Below, one piece after another: positions 38,835 to 52,099 of a stretch of 64,000 nt of DNA. Positions within the stretch are counted from its first letter, which is position 1. Each line of letters opens with the position of its first letter. The notes under the pieces were generated by a model. The model ran no database searches. It was not told the DNA's origin and was given only the letters and a program-made list of their open reading frames with translations. The stretch comes from an uncultured Sphingomonadaceae bacterium. GTDB taxonomy: Bacteria > Pseudomonadota > Alphaproteobacteria > Sphingomonadales > Sphingomonadaceae. The position numbers and the translations under genes are program-made. The stretch lies in NCBI GenBank assembly GCA_947496865.1, contig CANMEE010000002.1, positions 62,001 through 126,000 on the forward strand. The letters are read 5' to 3'.

Positions 38835-40253
38835 ATGCTGGACACAACCACCAACCCACAGGATCCCATCGCGGACGAAGTTGCCGAATTGGTTGCGCGG
38901 TCGCGTGCAGCACAAGAGCAGATTGAAAATTACACGCAGGAACAAGTCGACGAGCTGATCACAGCCATGGTCTGGGCTGTAGCGAATGAGGAAACCGCCA
39001 AGAAGATCGCGCAGCATACCGTTGATGAAACACAATTGGGCAATTATGACGGCAAATATCTGAAAATTTTCCGCAAGACCCGCGCAACTTTATTCGACAT
39101 TATCCATGATAAGTCGGTTGGTATTATCGAAGAAGATCACGAACGTAACATCGTCAAAATCGCTAAGCCAATGGGCGTGATCGGTGCTTTGTCGCCTTCC
39201 ACAAACCCGGAAGCAACGCCGGTTATCAAAGCAATTTCCGCTGTTAAAGGGCGTAACTCGATCATCGTCGCGCCGCATCCACGGGCAAAACTGACGAACA
39301 AGATGATTTGCGATTTGATGCGTGATGCGATTGTCAAAATGGGCGCGCCTGCTGATCTGGTGCTGAGCATTGATGTGCCTTCGGTTGAAAAGACAAACGA
39401 ATTGATGCGGCAATGTGACCGCGTATTGGCCACCGGTGGCGGCGCAATGGTAACGGCCGCTTATTCCAGCGGCACGCCTGCTCTGGGTGTTGGTGTTGGT
39501 AACGCCGTGATCACCGTCGACGAAACGGCAGATCTTGACGACGCCGCGGAGAAAATCCGCCTTTCTAAAACGCTCGATTTGGCTGCAAGCTGTTCGTCCG
39601 ACAATAGCGTGATCCTGGTTGACGCAATTTATGACGAAATGCTCGCCAAGCTGGTTGCCAAAGGCGGCTATATCATGAGCGATGACGACAAACAGAAATT
39701 TGAAGATGTTCTGTGGATTGACGGCCATATCAACGCAAAAGTAGTTGCGCAGACTCCAGAATTTATTGCGGGCATGGCAGGCTTTGAAATTCCGGCAGAC
39801 ACGCAATTTTTCATCATTCCTGAAACGGGCTATGGTCCTGACCATCCGTTCTCAGGCGAAAAGATGACCGTCGCCATGGCCCTTTATCGCGCGCGAGACC
39901 TGGATCATGCGATTGAATTGACGAATAATATTCAAGCCTATCAGGGACAGGGCCATAGTTGCGGCATCTACTCCCAGTCTGACGAAAATATTATGAAACT
40001 GGCTAATATCACTCGTACCTCCCGGGTGATGGTCAACCAGCCACAATCAGCCTCAAACAGTGGCAACCTATGGAACGGTATGCGCCAGACATTCTCTCTT
40101 GGCTGTGGCAGCTGGGGCGGCAATGGCACCAATAACAACATTACGTGGCGCGACCTGATCAATGAAACCTGGGTTTCCAAACCGTTGGCTGTTTCCAAAG
40201 AGCTACCCTCAGACGAAGATCTGTTCGGCGACGTGATGCGGAAATTAGCGTAA
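38835..40253 (+). CDS. CoA-acylating aldehyde dehydrogenase (AdhE/EutE/SauS type)
   Basis: An NAD(P)-dependent aldehyde dehydrogenase of 472 residues that should oxidise an aldehyde to an acyl-CoA. The motifs match the AdhE N-domain/EutE/sulfoacetaldehyde dehydrogenase branch: KPMGVIGALSPSTNPEATP, IIVAPHPRAK, TGGGAMVTAAYSSG, GVGVGNA, and the catalytic Cys at about 253 in SCSSDNSV. It is not an MmsA-type enzyme, which has different motifs. ATG 38835 has AGGAG 7 nt upstream. It heads a valine-degradation block that otherwise lacks an MmsA, so methylmalonate semialdehyde or a related semialdehyde is a possible substrate. A strong terminator follows, so it may be a separate unit. Confidence 0.85.
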   Translation: MLDTTTNPQDPIADEVAELVARSRAAQEQIENYTQEQVDELITAMVWAVANEETAKKIAQHTVDETQLGNYDGKYLKIFRKTRATLFDIIHDKSVGIIEEDHERNIVKIAKPMGVIGALSPSTNPEATPVIKAISAVKGRNSIIVAPHPRAKLTNKMICDLMRDAIVKMGAPADLVLSIDVPSVEKTNELMRQCDRVLATGGGAMVTAAYSSGTPALGVGVGNAVITVDETADLDDAAEKIRLSKTLDLAASCSSDNSVILVDAIYDEMLAKLVAKGGYIMSDDDKQKFEDVLWIDGHINAKVVAQTPEFIAGMAGFEIPADTQFFIIPETGYGPDHPFSGEKMTVAMALYRARDLDHAIELTNNIQAYQGQGHSCGIYSQSDENIMKLANITRTSRVMVNQPQSASNSGNLWNGMRQTFSLGCGSWGGNGTNNNITWRDLINETWVSKPLAVSKELPSDEDLFGDVMRKLA

Positions 40254-40273
40254 CACACGCAAGATGAAATCGC

Positions 40274-40304
40274 GGGCGGCGGACCATAATCCGTCGCCCT
40301 TTTT
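40274..40304 (+). terminator. Rho-independent terminator after the acylating aldehyde dehydrogenase
   Basis: A 10-bp stem is formed by GGGCGGCGGA (40274-40283) and TCCGTCGCCC (40290-40299), with one G-U pair, around a 6-nt loop CCATAA, followed directly by TTTTT. This is the clearest intrinsic terminator in the window. It ends about 12 bp before the ATG of the acyl-CoA dehydrogenase, so it could also act as an attenuator within a longer operon. Confidence 0.9.
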
Positions 40305-40316
40305 AATGGAGTCCCA

Positions 40317-41462
40317 ATGACCGATCAATTCTCCCTGACCGAAGATCAGCTGGCCATTCAGGATATGGCCCAGAAATTTACGACTGACGCGATTACCCCC
40401 CATGCCGGTAAATGGGATGAGGAGCATATCTTCCCCCGTGACGTGATTAAACAAAGCGCAGATCTTGGTTTTGGTGGCATTTATGTATCTGAGGAATCCG
40501 GCGGGATCGGCCTTGGCCGGTTAGAAAGCGCGATCATCATGGAAGCCATGGCCTATGGCTGTCCCTCTACCTCCGCGTTTATTTCCATCCACAATATGGC
40601 GGCGTGGATGATCGATACATTCGGCGCGCAGGCGGTGAAGGATAAATATCTGCCGGATCTGATCAGCATGGACAAAATTTCCAGCTATTGCTTGACCGAA
40701 CCGGGCGCGGGTTCCGATGCGGCATCGCTAAAAACCAAGGCAGTACGGGACGGCGATCATTATGTGGTCAGCGGTTCAAAAGCCTTTATTTCCGGCGGCG
40801 GCGAGAATGAACTCTATGTGACGATGACCCGAACGTCCGATGATGGTGCCAACGGCGTGACCTGCCTGGTGATCGAAAAAGATATGGAAGGCGTCAGTTT
40901 TGGTGCGAACGAGAAAAAGCTTGGCTGGCATTCGCAGCCCACAGCGCAGGTCAATTTCGATAATGTCCGGGTGCCGATTGAAAATCGCGTTGGCGGAGAA
41001 GGTGAAGGCTTTCGTATCGCTATGGCGGGACTTGATGGCGGGCGGTTGAACATTGGTGCTTGCTCACTCGGCGGGGCGCAACGCTGTCTCGATGAAGCGG
41101 TGGCCTATACCAAAGAGCGCAAGCAATTTGGCAAGAGCATCAGCGATTTCCAGAACACCCAATTCATGCTGGCTGATATGGCAACCGATCTCGAAGCCTC
41201 TCGCGCTCTTCTTTATATGGCTGCCGTTAAAGTCACTCAGGGCGCGCCAGACAAAACCAAATTCGCGGCGATGGCGAAGCGTTTGGCAACCGATAATGGC
41301 TCGAAAATCGTCAATGATGCGTTGCAGCTCTTTGGTGGCTATGGCTATTTGCAGGATTATCCTATCGAGCGCTTCTGGCGCGATCTGCGTGTTCATTCGA
41401 TCCTCGAAGGCACTAACCAAGTCATGCGGATGATTGTTTCGCGTGAAATGTTACGGCAATAA
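40317..41462 (+). CDS. Acyl-CoA dehydrogenase, probably isobutyryl-CoA dehydrogenase
   Basis: FAD-dependent acyl-CoA dehydrogenase of 381 residues. It shows YCLTEPGAGSDAASLKT, VSGSKAFISGGGEN, RKQFGKSISDFQNTQFMLADMAT and the catalytic-glutamate region HSILEGTNQVMRM near the C-terminus. The downstream HIBYL-CoA hydrolase, enoyl-CoA hydratase and 3-hydroxyisobutyrate dehydrogenase genes point to isobutyryl-CoA as substrate in valine breakdown. ATG 40317 has GGAG upstream, just past the terminator. Gene-level substrate is inferred from context; other short branched acyl-CoAs are possible. Confidence 0.88.
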   Translation: MTDQFSLTEDQLAIQDMAQKFTTDAITPHAGKWDEEHIFPRDVIKQSADLGFGGIYVSEESGGIGLGRLESAIIMEAMAYGCPSTSAFISIHNMAAWMIDTFGAQAVKDKYLPDLISMDKISSYCLTEPGAGSDAASLKTKAVRDGDHYVVSGSKAFISGGGENELYVTMTRTSDDGANGVTCLVIEKDMEGVSFGANEKKLGWHSQPTAQVNFDNVRVPIENRVGGEGEGFRIAMAGLDGGRLNIGACSLGGAQRCLDEAVAYTKERKQFGKSISDFQNTQFMLADMATDLEASRALLYMAAVKVTQGAPDKTKFAAMAKRLATDNGSKIVNDALQLFGGYGYLQDYPIERFWRDLRVHSILEGTNQVMRMIVSREMLRQ

Positions 41463-41498
41463 TCGCAGTCCAATATTGGCCAAGACTAGAAAGATAAA

Positions 41499-42545
41499 AT
41501 GACCGAAGATCTCATCATCAAAAAAACCGGCCGTGTCGGGCATATCAGCCTGAACCGTCCGAAAGTCATTCACTCGCTGAATCTCGCGATGTGCGAAGCG
41601 ATGCGCGACACCCTTATTGAATGGCGTGACGATGACAGCGTGGAAGCGGTGATTATCGACCATAGCGAGGGACGCGGTTTTTGCGCTGGCGGCGATATCG
41701 CAATGTTGCAGGCATCTGGCAAAAAGGATGGCAAAGAGGGGCGCGAATTTTTCTACAAGGAGTATCAGCTCAACCATTTGCTGTTTGAATATGCAAAGCC
41801 TGTCGTCGCGTTCATGGACGGCATTACAATGGGCGGCGGTGTTGGCATTTCCCAACCGGCCAAATATCGCGTCGCGACGGAAAATACGCGTTTTGCGATG
41901 CCGGAAACGGGCATTGGCCTATTCCCCGATGTGGGTGGTGGCTGGTTCTTGTCTCGGCTGGCAGGGCGCTTGGGGCAGTTTCTCGCGCTAACCGGCGCAC
42001 GGCTAGACGGCGCGGAGTGCAAGGAAGTGGGGTTGGCGACCCATTATGTGCCATCCGAAAACCTCGAAGAAGCAAAGCAGCGGATCAGCGAAAACCCTGA
42101 CCGGATTGATGGGATATTGGGACAGCTGTCCGACATTGTTCCGCCTGCGCGGATTGCTGATAATCTCGACAAGATCGACAAGTTTTTTGCCTCGGACGTC
42201 TATGAGGAAATTCTCGCGGCCCTAGACGCTGACGATAGCGATTGGGCTTTGAAAGAGCGCGGCACCTTGGGCACGAAAAGCCCGCAAACGTGCAAGGTTG
42301 CGCTCCGTCAGTTGAAAGAAGGCGCGGCAATGGAAACATTTGCCGACGAAATGCGCAATGAATATCGCATCGGCGCGCGCGTGCTCGTTCGGCATGACTT
42401 TATCGAAGGCGTACGCGCTTTGATTGTCGACAAGGATAATGATCCCAAATGGAATCCTGCGACACCGGAAGACACGAGTGATGAATTGATCGACTCCATC
42501 TTTGCGCCGCTTCCCGCGGGCGAAGAGTGGGTACCGCTGGCTTAA
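41499..42545 (+). CDS. 3-hydroxyisobutyryl-CoA hydrolase (crotonase fold)
   Basis: A 348-residue crotonase-superfamily protein with the extended C-terminus of HIBCH-type hydrolases rather than hydratases. Motifs are [63 protein letters not shown] and [20 protein letters not shown]. It releases free 3-hydroxyisobutyrate from the CoA thioester, the step that lets the pathway continue through MmsB. Located 36 bp after the acyl-CoA dehydrogenase. The E of PETGIGL is the catalytic acid in this family. Confidence 0.9.
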   Translation: MTEDLIIKKTGRVGHISLNRPKVIHSLNLAMCEAMRDTLIEWRDDDSVEAVIIDHSEGRGFCAGGDIAMLQASGKKDGKEGREFFYKEYQLNHLLFEYAKPVVAFMDGITMGGGVGISQPAKYRVATENTRFAMPETGIGLFPDVGGGWFLSRLAGRLGQFLALTGARLDGAECKEVGLATHYVPSENLEEAKQRISENPDRIDGILGQLSDIVPPARIADNLDKIDKFFASDVYEEILAALDADDSDWALKERGTLGTKSPQTCKVALRQLKEGAAMETFADEMRNEYRIGARVLVRHDFIEGVRALIVDKDNDPKWNPATPEDTSDELIDSIFAPLPAGEEWVPLA

Positions 42546-42558
42546 CAAGGAAATACAC

Positions 42559-43335
42559 ATGGCAGATTATGAAACAATATTGGTTGAACAGCGTGATGCG
42601 GTTACGCTGATAACGCTCAACCGGCCAAAGGCGCTCAACGCGCTGAACAGTCAGGTACTTGCCGATTTGAAAGCGGCTTTTGCCGCTTATGATGCCGATG
42701 ACAGTCAGCGTTGCGCCGTGATTACCGGATCGGAAAAAGCCTTTGCTGCCGGTGCCGATATCAAGGAAATGGCGGAGCAGAGCTTTGCCGATATGTATGG
42801 TGATAATTTCTTCGCGGGCTATGACGATGTGGTGGCGACGCGGAAACCATGGATCGCTGCGGTTGCGGGCTATGCGCTTGGCGGTGGTTGCGAACTGGCA
42901 ATGATGGCGGACTTTATCATTGCTGGCGACAATGCCAATTTTGGTCAGCCGGAAATCAAGCTCGCCGTGACCCCCGGAATGGGCGGGTCGCAACGGATGA
43001 CGCGGGCTGTGGGTAAAGCGAAATCCATGGAAATGTGCCTGACCGGCCGGATGATGAAGGCCGAGGAAGCAGAACGCTCCGGTCTTGTTGCCCGGGTTGT
43101 GCCGGCTGCGGACCTGATTGATGAAGCCATTAAATCAGCAACTGAAATCGCCGGCATGGCACCACTGGCGACCATTGCCACCAAAGAAATGGTCAATGCC
43201 GCCTTTGAGATGAACCTGCAGCAGGGCGTCGTCTTTGAACGCCGCTTGTTCCACGGACTTTTCGGCAGTGAAGATCAAAAAGAGGGCATGAAAGCCTTTA
43301 TTGAGAAACGCCCAGGCAACTGGACGGGGAAATAA
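42559..43335 (+). CDS. Enoyl-CoA hydratase
   Basis: A 258-residue crotonase that should hydrate methacrylyl-CoA or related enoyl-CoAs. [44 protein letters not shown] and the second acid in [20 protein letters not shown] are all intact, so both catalytic glutamates are present. Start is ATG 42559, with AAGGAAATAC upstream; the frame is open 57 bp further into the hydrolase gene without a good start. mmsB starts 2 bp after its stop. Confidence 0.9.
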   Translation: MADYETILVEQRDAVTLITLNRPKALNALNSQVLADLKAAFAAYDADDSQRCAVITGSEKAFAAGADIKEMAEQSFADMYGDNFFAGYDDVVATRKPWIAAVAGYALGGGCELAMMADFIIAGDNANFGQPEIKLAVTPGMGGSQRMTRAVGKAKSMEMCLTGRMMKAEEAERSGLVARVVPAADLIDEAIKSATEIAGMAPLATIATKEMVNAAFEMNLQQGVVFERRLFHGLFGSEDQKEGMKAFIEKRPGNWTGK

Positions 43336-43337
43336 TC

Positions 43338-44219
43338 ATGAAAATCGGATTTATCGGTCTCGGCAATATGGGCGGCGGTATGGCGGCCAATCTGGCGAAA
43401 GCAGGCCATGAGGTACACGCCTTTGACTTGTCGGGTGAAGCGCTGGCGAAAGCCGGAGAGGCAGGATGCCATCCGGTCAGCGACGCGGCCGATGCGGTCC
43501 GGGGCATGGAAGCTGTCGTTACCATGCTACCGGCTGGCAAACATGTGCGGTCCGTCTATGCCAATGATGTGGTGATCAACGCTGGACCGGGAATGTTGGT
43601 TCTGGATTGTTCCACGATTGACGTTGATAGCGCGCGCGATGTGGCGGAAATGGCTAAAGCCAAGGGCATATTGCCCGTGGACGCTCCTGTTTCCGGCGGT
43701 ATCGCAGCAGCCAATGGCGGCACGCTGACTTTCATGGTGGGTGGTAGTGAAGAAGCTTTCAAACGGGCTGAGCCGATCCTTTCAGACATGGGCAAAGCGG
43801 TTATCCATGCCGGTGACAATGGGGCAGGGCAGGCTGCCAAGATTTGCAATAATATGCTGCTTGGTGCCTCAATGATTGCCACTTGCGAGACGTTTAAAAT
43901 GGCCGAGAAATTGGGCCTTGATCTTCAGAACTTCTACGACATTTCATCCAAGGCTTCTGGCCAAAACTGGTCGATGACTAGCTATTGCCCGGTTCCCGGT
44001 GTTGGACCGCAAAGCCCGGCAGATAATGGCTATGAAGGCGGATTTGCAGCAGCTTTGATGCTCAAGGACTTGCGTCTGGCTATGGAAGCCGCGCAAAGCG
44101 CTGGCGCTCAGGTGCCGATGGGTGAAAAGGCTGCCGCACTTTACGAGCAATATGCCGAAGGCGAAGAACAAGGCGGTATGGACTTTTCCGGCATCATCAA
44201 GATGCTCGACAAGGCCTAA
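43338..44219 (+). CDS. mmsB: 3-hydroxyisobutyrate dehydrogenase
   Basis: NAD-dependent beta-hydroxyacid dehydrogenase of 293 residues producing methylmalonate semialdehyde. GFIGLGNMGGGMAANL is the Rossmann loop, DAPVSGGIAAANGGTLTFMVGG the substrate-binding signature (positions about 115-136), and the catalytic lysine is in GAGQAAKICNNM. The product is the substrate of methylmalonate-semialdehyde dehydrogenase, a gene not found in its canonical form here. The gene lies 2 bp after the enoyl-CoA hydratase. Confidence 0.92.
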   Translation: MKIGFIGLGNMGGGMAANLAKAGHEVHAFDLSGEALAKAGEAGCHPVSDAADAVRGMEAVVTMLPAGKHVRSVYANDVVINAGPGMLVLDCSTIDVDSARDVAEMAKAKGILPVDAPVSGGIAAANGGTLTFMVGGSEEAFKRAEPILSDMGKAVIHAGDNGAGQAAKICNNMLLGASMIATCETFKMAEKLGLDLQNFYDISSKASGQNWSMTSYCPVPGVGPQSPADNGYEGGFAAALMLKDLRLAMEAAQSAGAQVPMGEKAAALYEQYAEGEEQGGMDFSGIIKMLDKA

Positions 44220-44225
44220 TCCCTT

Positions 44226-44423
44226 ATGATTCCGCAGTGGATGGTGGTGTGCGCTGTCGCGGCGACGATCACGGTCATTTCCGAAGTCGCGAACCGGCGG
44301 CGCCTGAAACGCAAGGATATCAATAAAGTAGGGTTCATGCCGTGGCAGTTTATCTCCGCGGCATCCCTGCTGACATTTGGTATTTCGGTGGCCTTCGGAT
44401 TGGGCTTTATCTCAACCGAATAG
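44226..44423 (+). CDS. Small 65-residue membrane protein, unknown function
   Basis: A tiny protein with two hydrophobic segments, at about residues 5-20 and 43-61, joined by a basic loop (NRRRLKRKDINKVG). No family is recognised. It lies 6 bp after mmsB, so it is transcribed with the valine-degradation genes, and it ends 8 bp before the convergent cpaF stop. Its position and charge pattern suggest a real inner-membrane peptide, but no motif supports a function. Confidence 0.5.
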   Translation: MIPQWMVVCAVAATITVISEVANRRRLKRKDINKVGFMPWQFISAASLLTFGISVAFGLGFISTE

Positions 44424-44431
44424 GCTGGTGC

Positions 44432-45973
44432 CTAGAGACATGCCTCAAGCAATGGCTGTTCAAAACCATATTGCCGCGCTTTTTCAAGCGTATAAGGACG
44501 CAGGCCGGATGACTGATATTCACCGATAATCTTACCGTCGGCATCCTCGTCCAGATATTGATATTTGAACAATTCCTGCGTCACAATCACGTCACCTTCC
44601 ATCCCGATCACTTCGGTAATGTTGGTCGTACGACGCGAACCATCGCGCAGACGTTTCACCTGAACAATCAGATCAACTGATTCTGCAATCTGGCGTGAAA
44701 TAGCTTCCTTTGGAATTTTGATGTCGCCCATCAAAATCATGTTTTCCATACGGCCAAGACACTCGCGCGGAGAGTTGGCGTGAAGCGTACACATGGAGCC
44801 ATCGTGGCCCGTGTTCATGGCAGCGAGAAGATCAAAACATTCTGCGCCACGAATCTCACCCAGGATGATCCGGTCAGGACGCATACGCAGGGCGTTTTTC
44901 ACGAGGTCACCGATGGTGATAGCACCTTCACCCTCAAGGTTAGGTGGACGGGTTTCGAGCGGCAACCAGTGGGGTTGCTGCAAGCGAAGCTCGGCCGCAT
45001 CCTCGATGGTCAGCACGCGCTCACCCGGATCGATCATTTTCGACATCGCGTTGAGCATGGTCGTTTTACCAGAACCCGTACCGCCAGAGATAACCACGTT
45101 GAAGCGACAGGCGCCGGCAATTTTAAGCGCCGTACACATATCATCCGACATGGAACCAAAGCCCTTCATCATGTCGAGCGTAATCGGTTTCTCGGAGAAT
45201 TTACGAATAGAAATCGCCGTGCCTTTGAGGCTCAGCGGCGGAACGATAACGTTCACACGAGAACCATCGGCAAGACGCGCATCGGCAAGCGGAGTGGTTT
45301 GGTCGACTCGGCGACCAACCTGGTTCACAATACGTTGTGCGATCTGGAAAAGATGCTCTTCGTCGCGGAATTGAATCGGCGCGATTTCAAGCTTACCCTT
45401 GATCTCAATATAAGTCTGTTCAGGGCCATTGACCATGATATCCGAAATATCAGGATTTTGGAGAAGTTCCTCCAGCGGGCCAAAGCCGAGCAGCTCGTCG
45501 ACCAACACTTTTTCCAGCGCAAATTGCTCGCGACGGTTGAGTGTTAGTTTCAGTTCGGTCAACACTTCCATGATGATCGGACGGAATTCTTCGGTCAATT
45601 CTTCTTTATTAAGCGTCGCTGCGGCTTCGGGATCAACCCGTTCCAGCAAGCGTGGCAGAACCTGTTCTTTAATCTTGTGGACGGAAGCACCGAAGCCTTC
45701 GTCTTTGTTTGTGTCTTCCGGAGCGGCGTTCGAACGATCGGCAAGGCGCGACATTGCATCGCCTTCGTCCGGAGCGGCTGTAGTTTCAGCGGATTTCTGT
45801 TCGCCAGGGAGTGGAACGGCATCGATGGGCGGAAATTGTCCGCCGCCCGTTGGTTTGTCGAGATCTTCTTGATCGGCACCGGATTTCGATCCACCGCCAC
45901 CAGACATCGGTTTTGCAACGCCAAATGACGGCCTGCCGCCACCCAATCCATTTTTCTTACCAAATGCGCTCAT
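44432..45973 (-). CDS. cpaF: CpaF family secretion ATPase (Tad/Flp type)
   Basis: A VirB11/PulE-type hexameric ATPase of about 513 residues. The first ~90 residues are a glycine- and proline-rich, poorly conserved leader. The ATPase core has Walker A GGTGSGKTTM, GERVLTIEDAAEL (Asp box), the histidine-box MNTGHDGSMCTLHANSPRE and a Walker B-like PDRIILGEIRGAE. ATG at 45971-45973 has GGAGAG upstream; an upstream in-frame start at 46024 lacks support. No other tad/cpa genes are nearby. It could power Flp-pilus or secretion assembly encoded elsewhere, or have another role. Confidence 0.9.
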   Translation of the reverse strand: MSAFGKKNGLGGGRPSFGVAKPMSGGGGSKSGADQEDLDKPTGGGQFPPIDAVPLPGEQKSAETTAAPDEGDAMSRLADRSNAAPEDTNKDEGFGASVHKIKEQVLPRLLERVDPEAAATLNKEELTEEFRPIIMEVLTELKLTLNRREQFALEKVLVDELLGFGPLEELLQNPDISDIMVNGPEQTYIEIKGKLEIAPIQFRDEEHLFQIAQRIVNQVGRRVDQTTPLADARLADGSRVNVIVPPLSLKGTAISIRKFSEKPITLDMMKGFGSMSDDMCTALKIAGACRFNVVISGGTGSGKTTMLNAMSKMIDPGERVLTIEDAAELRLQQPHWLPLETRPPNLEGEGAITIGDLVKNALRMRPDRIILGEIRGAECFDLLAAMNTGHDGSMCTLHANSPRECLGRMENMILMGDIKIPKEAISRQIAESVDLIVQVKRLRDGSRRTTNITEVIGMEGDVIVTQELFKYQYLDEDADGKIIGEYQSSGLRPYTLEKARQYGFEQPLLEACL

Positions 45974-46142
45974 GTCTCTCCGCCGGAAATAGTTTGTTCC
46001 CCAATCGTCAAACATCTCTTTCAAGGAAAATGGTTAATGTTTGGATAATGGTAGTGGGACAGTTTTGGATTTCTAAATCTGGTTCTCGTTGAAAATGAAG
46101 GTTGTTTCTTGGGGCATAGGCTGCAATCGACGGATATAAGCA

Positions 46143-47081
46143 ATGGCGATCGGACAGGTTTTGCAGGCAGATAAAAATATCGGAAAGACGGTGGCAGGCA
46201 GTGGTATCTTGCTGGCGCTGATTGCTTTTTCCGGTTTTCCGATTGGCGATGCTTTTATTAAATCTATGGCAGGCGACTGGCCGGCCCCTGCGGTTGCAGC
46301 CCTGCGCTTTTCGATTGGTGCCATCGCTCTGGCTGCCATTCTCTATTGGCGAGAGGGCAGAGCAGGTTTCCAGATCAGCCGTCCTTGGCTCCATGCCGCC
46401 CGCGGCCTTGCTTTGACGGTTGGGACCCTTACCTTTTTTTCGGCTATTTACATCATGCCGTTGGCCGATGCGGTCGCTATATCTTTTGTGAACCCGATCC
46501 TGACGGCGCTGTTTTCCGGGTGGTTCCTGAACGAGAAGATGCGCCCTGCGACATGGGTGGCGACCATCGTGGCTTTTGGTGGTGTGCTGATCATGCTGCG
46601 GCCCAATGTCGCGGCCTTTGGCTGGATCGCGATATTACCGTTAATCGCTGCGGTCGCGATGGCTGCGATGTTGATCCTTAACCGTATGGTATCAAGCCAA
46701 CGTTCGATATTTGCAGCGCAATTTTATATCGCATTCTGGGCCGCCATATTTTTGTCGATTGTCGCTGCTATCGGGCATTTCACGTTACCGGTAATGTATA
46801 TTCCGGGGGCACCGGATTGGGGTGTCATCCTGCGTTGCATGATTGTGGCTGTCACCGCGACAAGTTGCCATTTCCTGCTCTATATGGCGACTATGCGGAC
46901 CACCGCAGCAGCGATTGCGCCGATTGTCTATATCCAGCTGATTATCGCTACGTTGATCAGTGTGTTTATATTCGGGGACGCAATTGATCCCCTCGCGCTG
47001 GCTGGCGGCGGTTTGATATTATTAAGTGGATTGTTCCTGTGGCGCAGTGAACGCAAAGCGACAACGGTGCTCGAAGCTTAG
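46143..47081 (+). CDS. DMT-family transporter (EamA domains)
   Basis: A ten-span drug/metabolite transporter of 312 residues with two EamA repeats (about 15-145 and 160-300). Visible signatures are [32 protein letters not shown] and [23 protein letters not shown]. Substrate unknown. It is divergent from cpaF across about 170 bp. Its stop overlaps the convergent atpC stop by 4 bp. It differs from the DMT protein at 37654 in most positions, so the two are not a recent duplication. Confidence 0.85.
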   Translation: MAIGQVLQADKNIGKTVAGSGILLALIAFSGFPIGDAFIKSMAGDWPAPAVAALRFSIGAIALAAILYWREGRAGFQISRPWLHAARGLALTVGTLTFFSAIYIMPLADAVAISFVNPILTALFSGWFLNEKMRPATWVATIVAFGGVLIMLRPNVAAFGWIAILPLIAAVAMAAMLILNRMVSSQRSIFAAQFYIAFWAAIFLSIVAAIGHFTLPVMYIPGAPDWGVILRCMIVAVTATSCHFLLYMATMRTTAAAIAPIVYIQLIIATLISVFIFGDAIDPLALAGGGLILLSGLFLWRSERKATTVLEA

Positions 47082-47335
47082 GAAACGGCCTCAGCCAACA
47101 CGGTCAGGCCTTTTTCATTCACTTCGGCAAAGCCACCCTGAACAGTAATGATCTCGGCTTCTGCGCCTTCACTGGCGTAGATGGTCAGTTCCGCATCGCG
47201 GATGGTGGACATAAATGGCGCATGGCCTGCCAACACACCAAAGTCGCCCTCGGCGCCAGGCACTACAACCATATAAACATCATCCGACCGGACGAGTTTT
47301 TCAGGGGTTACGAGTTCGAAATGTAGATTTGCCAT
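47078..47335 (-). CDS. atpC: ATP synthase F1 subunit epsilon, short form
   Basis: An 85-residue epsilon subunit. [28 protein letters not shown], and [20 protein letters not shown] make up the N-terminal beta-sandwich; the protein ends exactly where the C-terminal helical hairpin of the ~130-residue E. coli type would begin. That hairpin is the autoinhibitory arm, so this form should couple F1 to the central stalk without classical epsilon inhibition. Short epsilon subunits occur in related alphaproteobacteria. It is the last gene of the atp operon, separated from atpD by a strong hairpin. Confidence 0.93.
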   Translation of the reverse strand: MANLHFELVTPEKLVRSDDVYMVVVPGAEGDFGVLAGHAPFMSTIRDAELTIYASEGAEAEIITVQGGFAEVNEKGLTVLAEAVS

Positions 47336-47350
47336 CTTATCTATGTCCCT

Positions 47351-47377
47351 ATTCCCCTCCCGTGAGGGAGGGGGAAT
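47351..47377 (-). repeat. Strong hairpin between atpD and atpC
   Basis: The arms ATTCCCCTCCC (47351-47361) and GGGAGGGGGAAT (47366-47377) pair almost perfectly around GTGA, with a single bulged base. The hairpin fills most of the 45-bp gap. On the atp mRNA it would sit after the atpD stop and before atpC. There is no following T-run on the minus strand, so it is not a standard terminator; mRNA stabilisation, processing or partial attenuation is more plausible. Confidence 0.85.
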
Positions 47378-47380
47378 GGA

Positions 47381-51820
<4,440 letters not shown>

Positions 51821-52099
51821 GCGTTCGTTACTCCGTGCCTGTATTATTGATCTGATATTCGGATCAAAAAACTGGTAAGTGATGGGTGCCCGTTGGCAGG
51901 CTAAATACACTGTATCTCGCCTTTAGTTGGGCGGCGTCTAGCAACCATTTTGCTGCGATGCAAGATGGCACTCGACCCCTTTTTGAAGAATGCCAAAAAA
52001 GGCAGATTTTCAGGCTATCTGATTATGTCTGAGGTAAGATTTTGCTTTGATCGCAAGATACGGGATGCAGCGGATCGGAAAGGCTGGCAAAAGAATGAC

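Noticed and set aside
44780..45547. 255-codon plus-strand open frame inside cpaF
   Set aside because: Antisense to conserved ATPase motifs with no start signal or family features.
51821..51910. N-terminal extension of AtpH
   Set aside because: The extra 30 residues are not family-like; GTG 51820 gives the usual 184-residue protein and has a GGAG element upstream.
51950..52099. N-terminal extension of Ada from an ATG-like start
   Set aside because: The 50 added residues do not resemble Ada, whereas MNSDESLIDD at 52100 begins where the family does.
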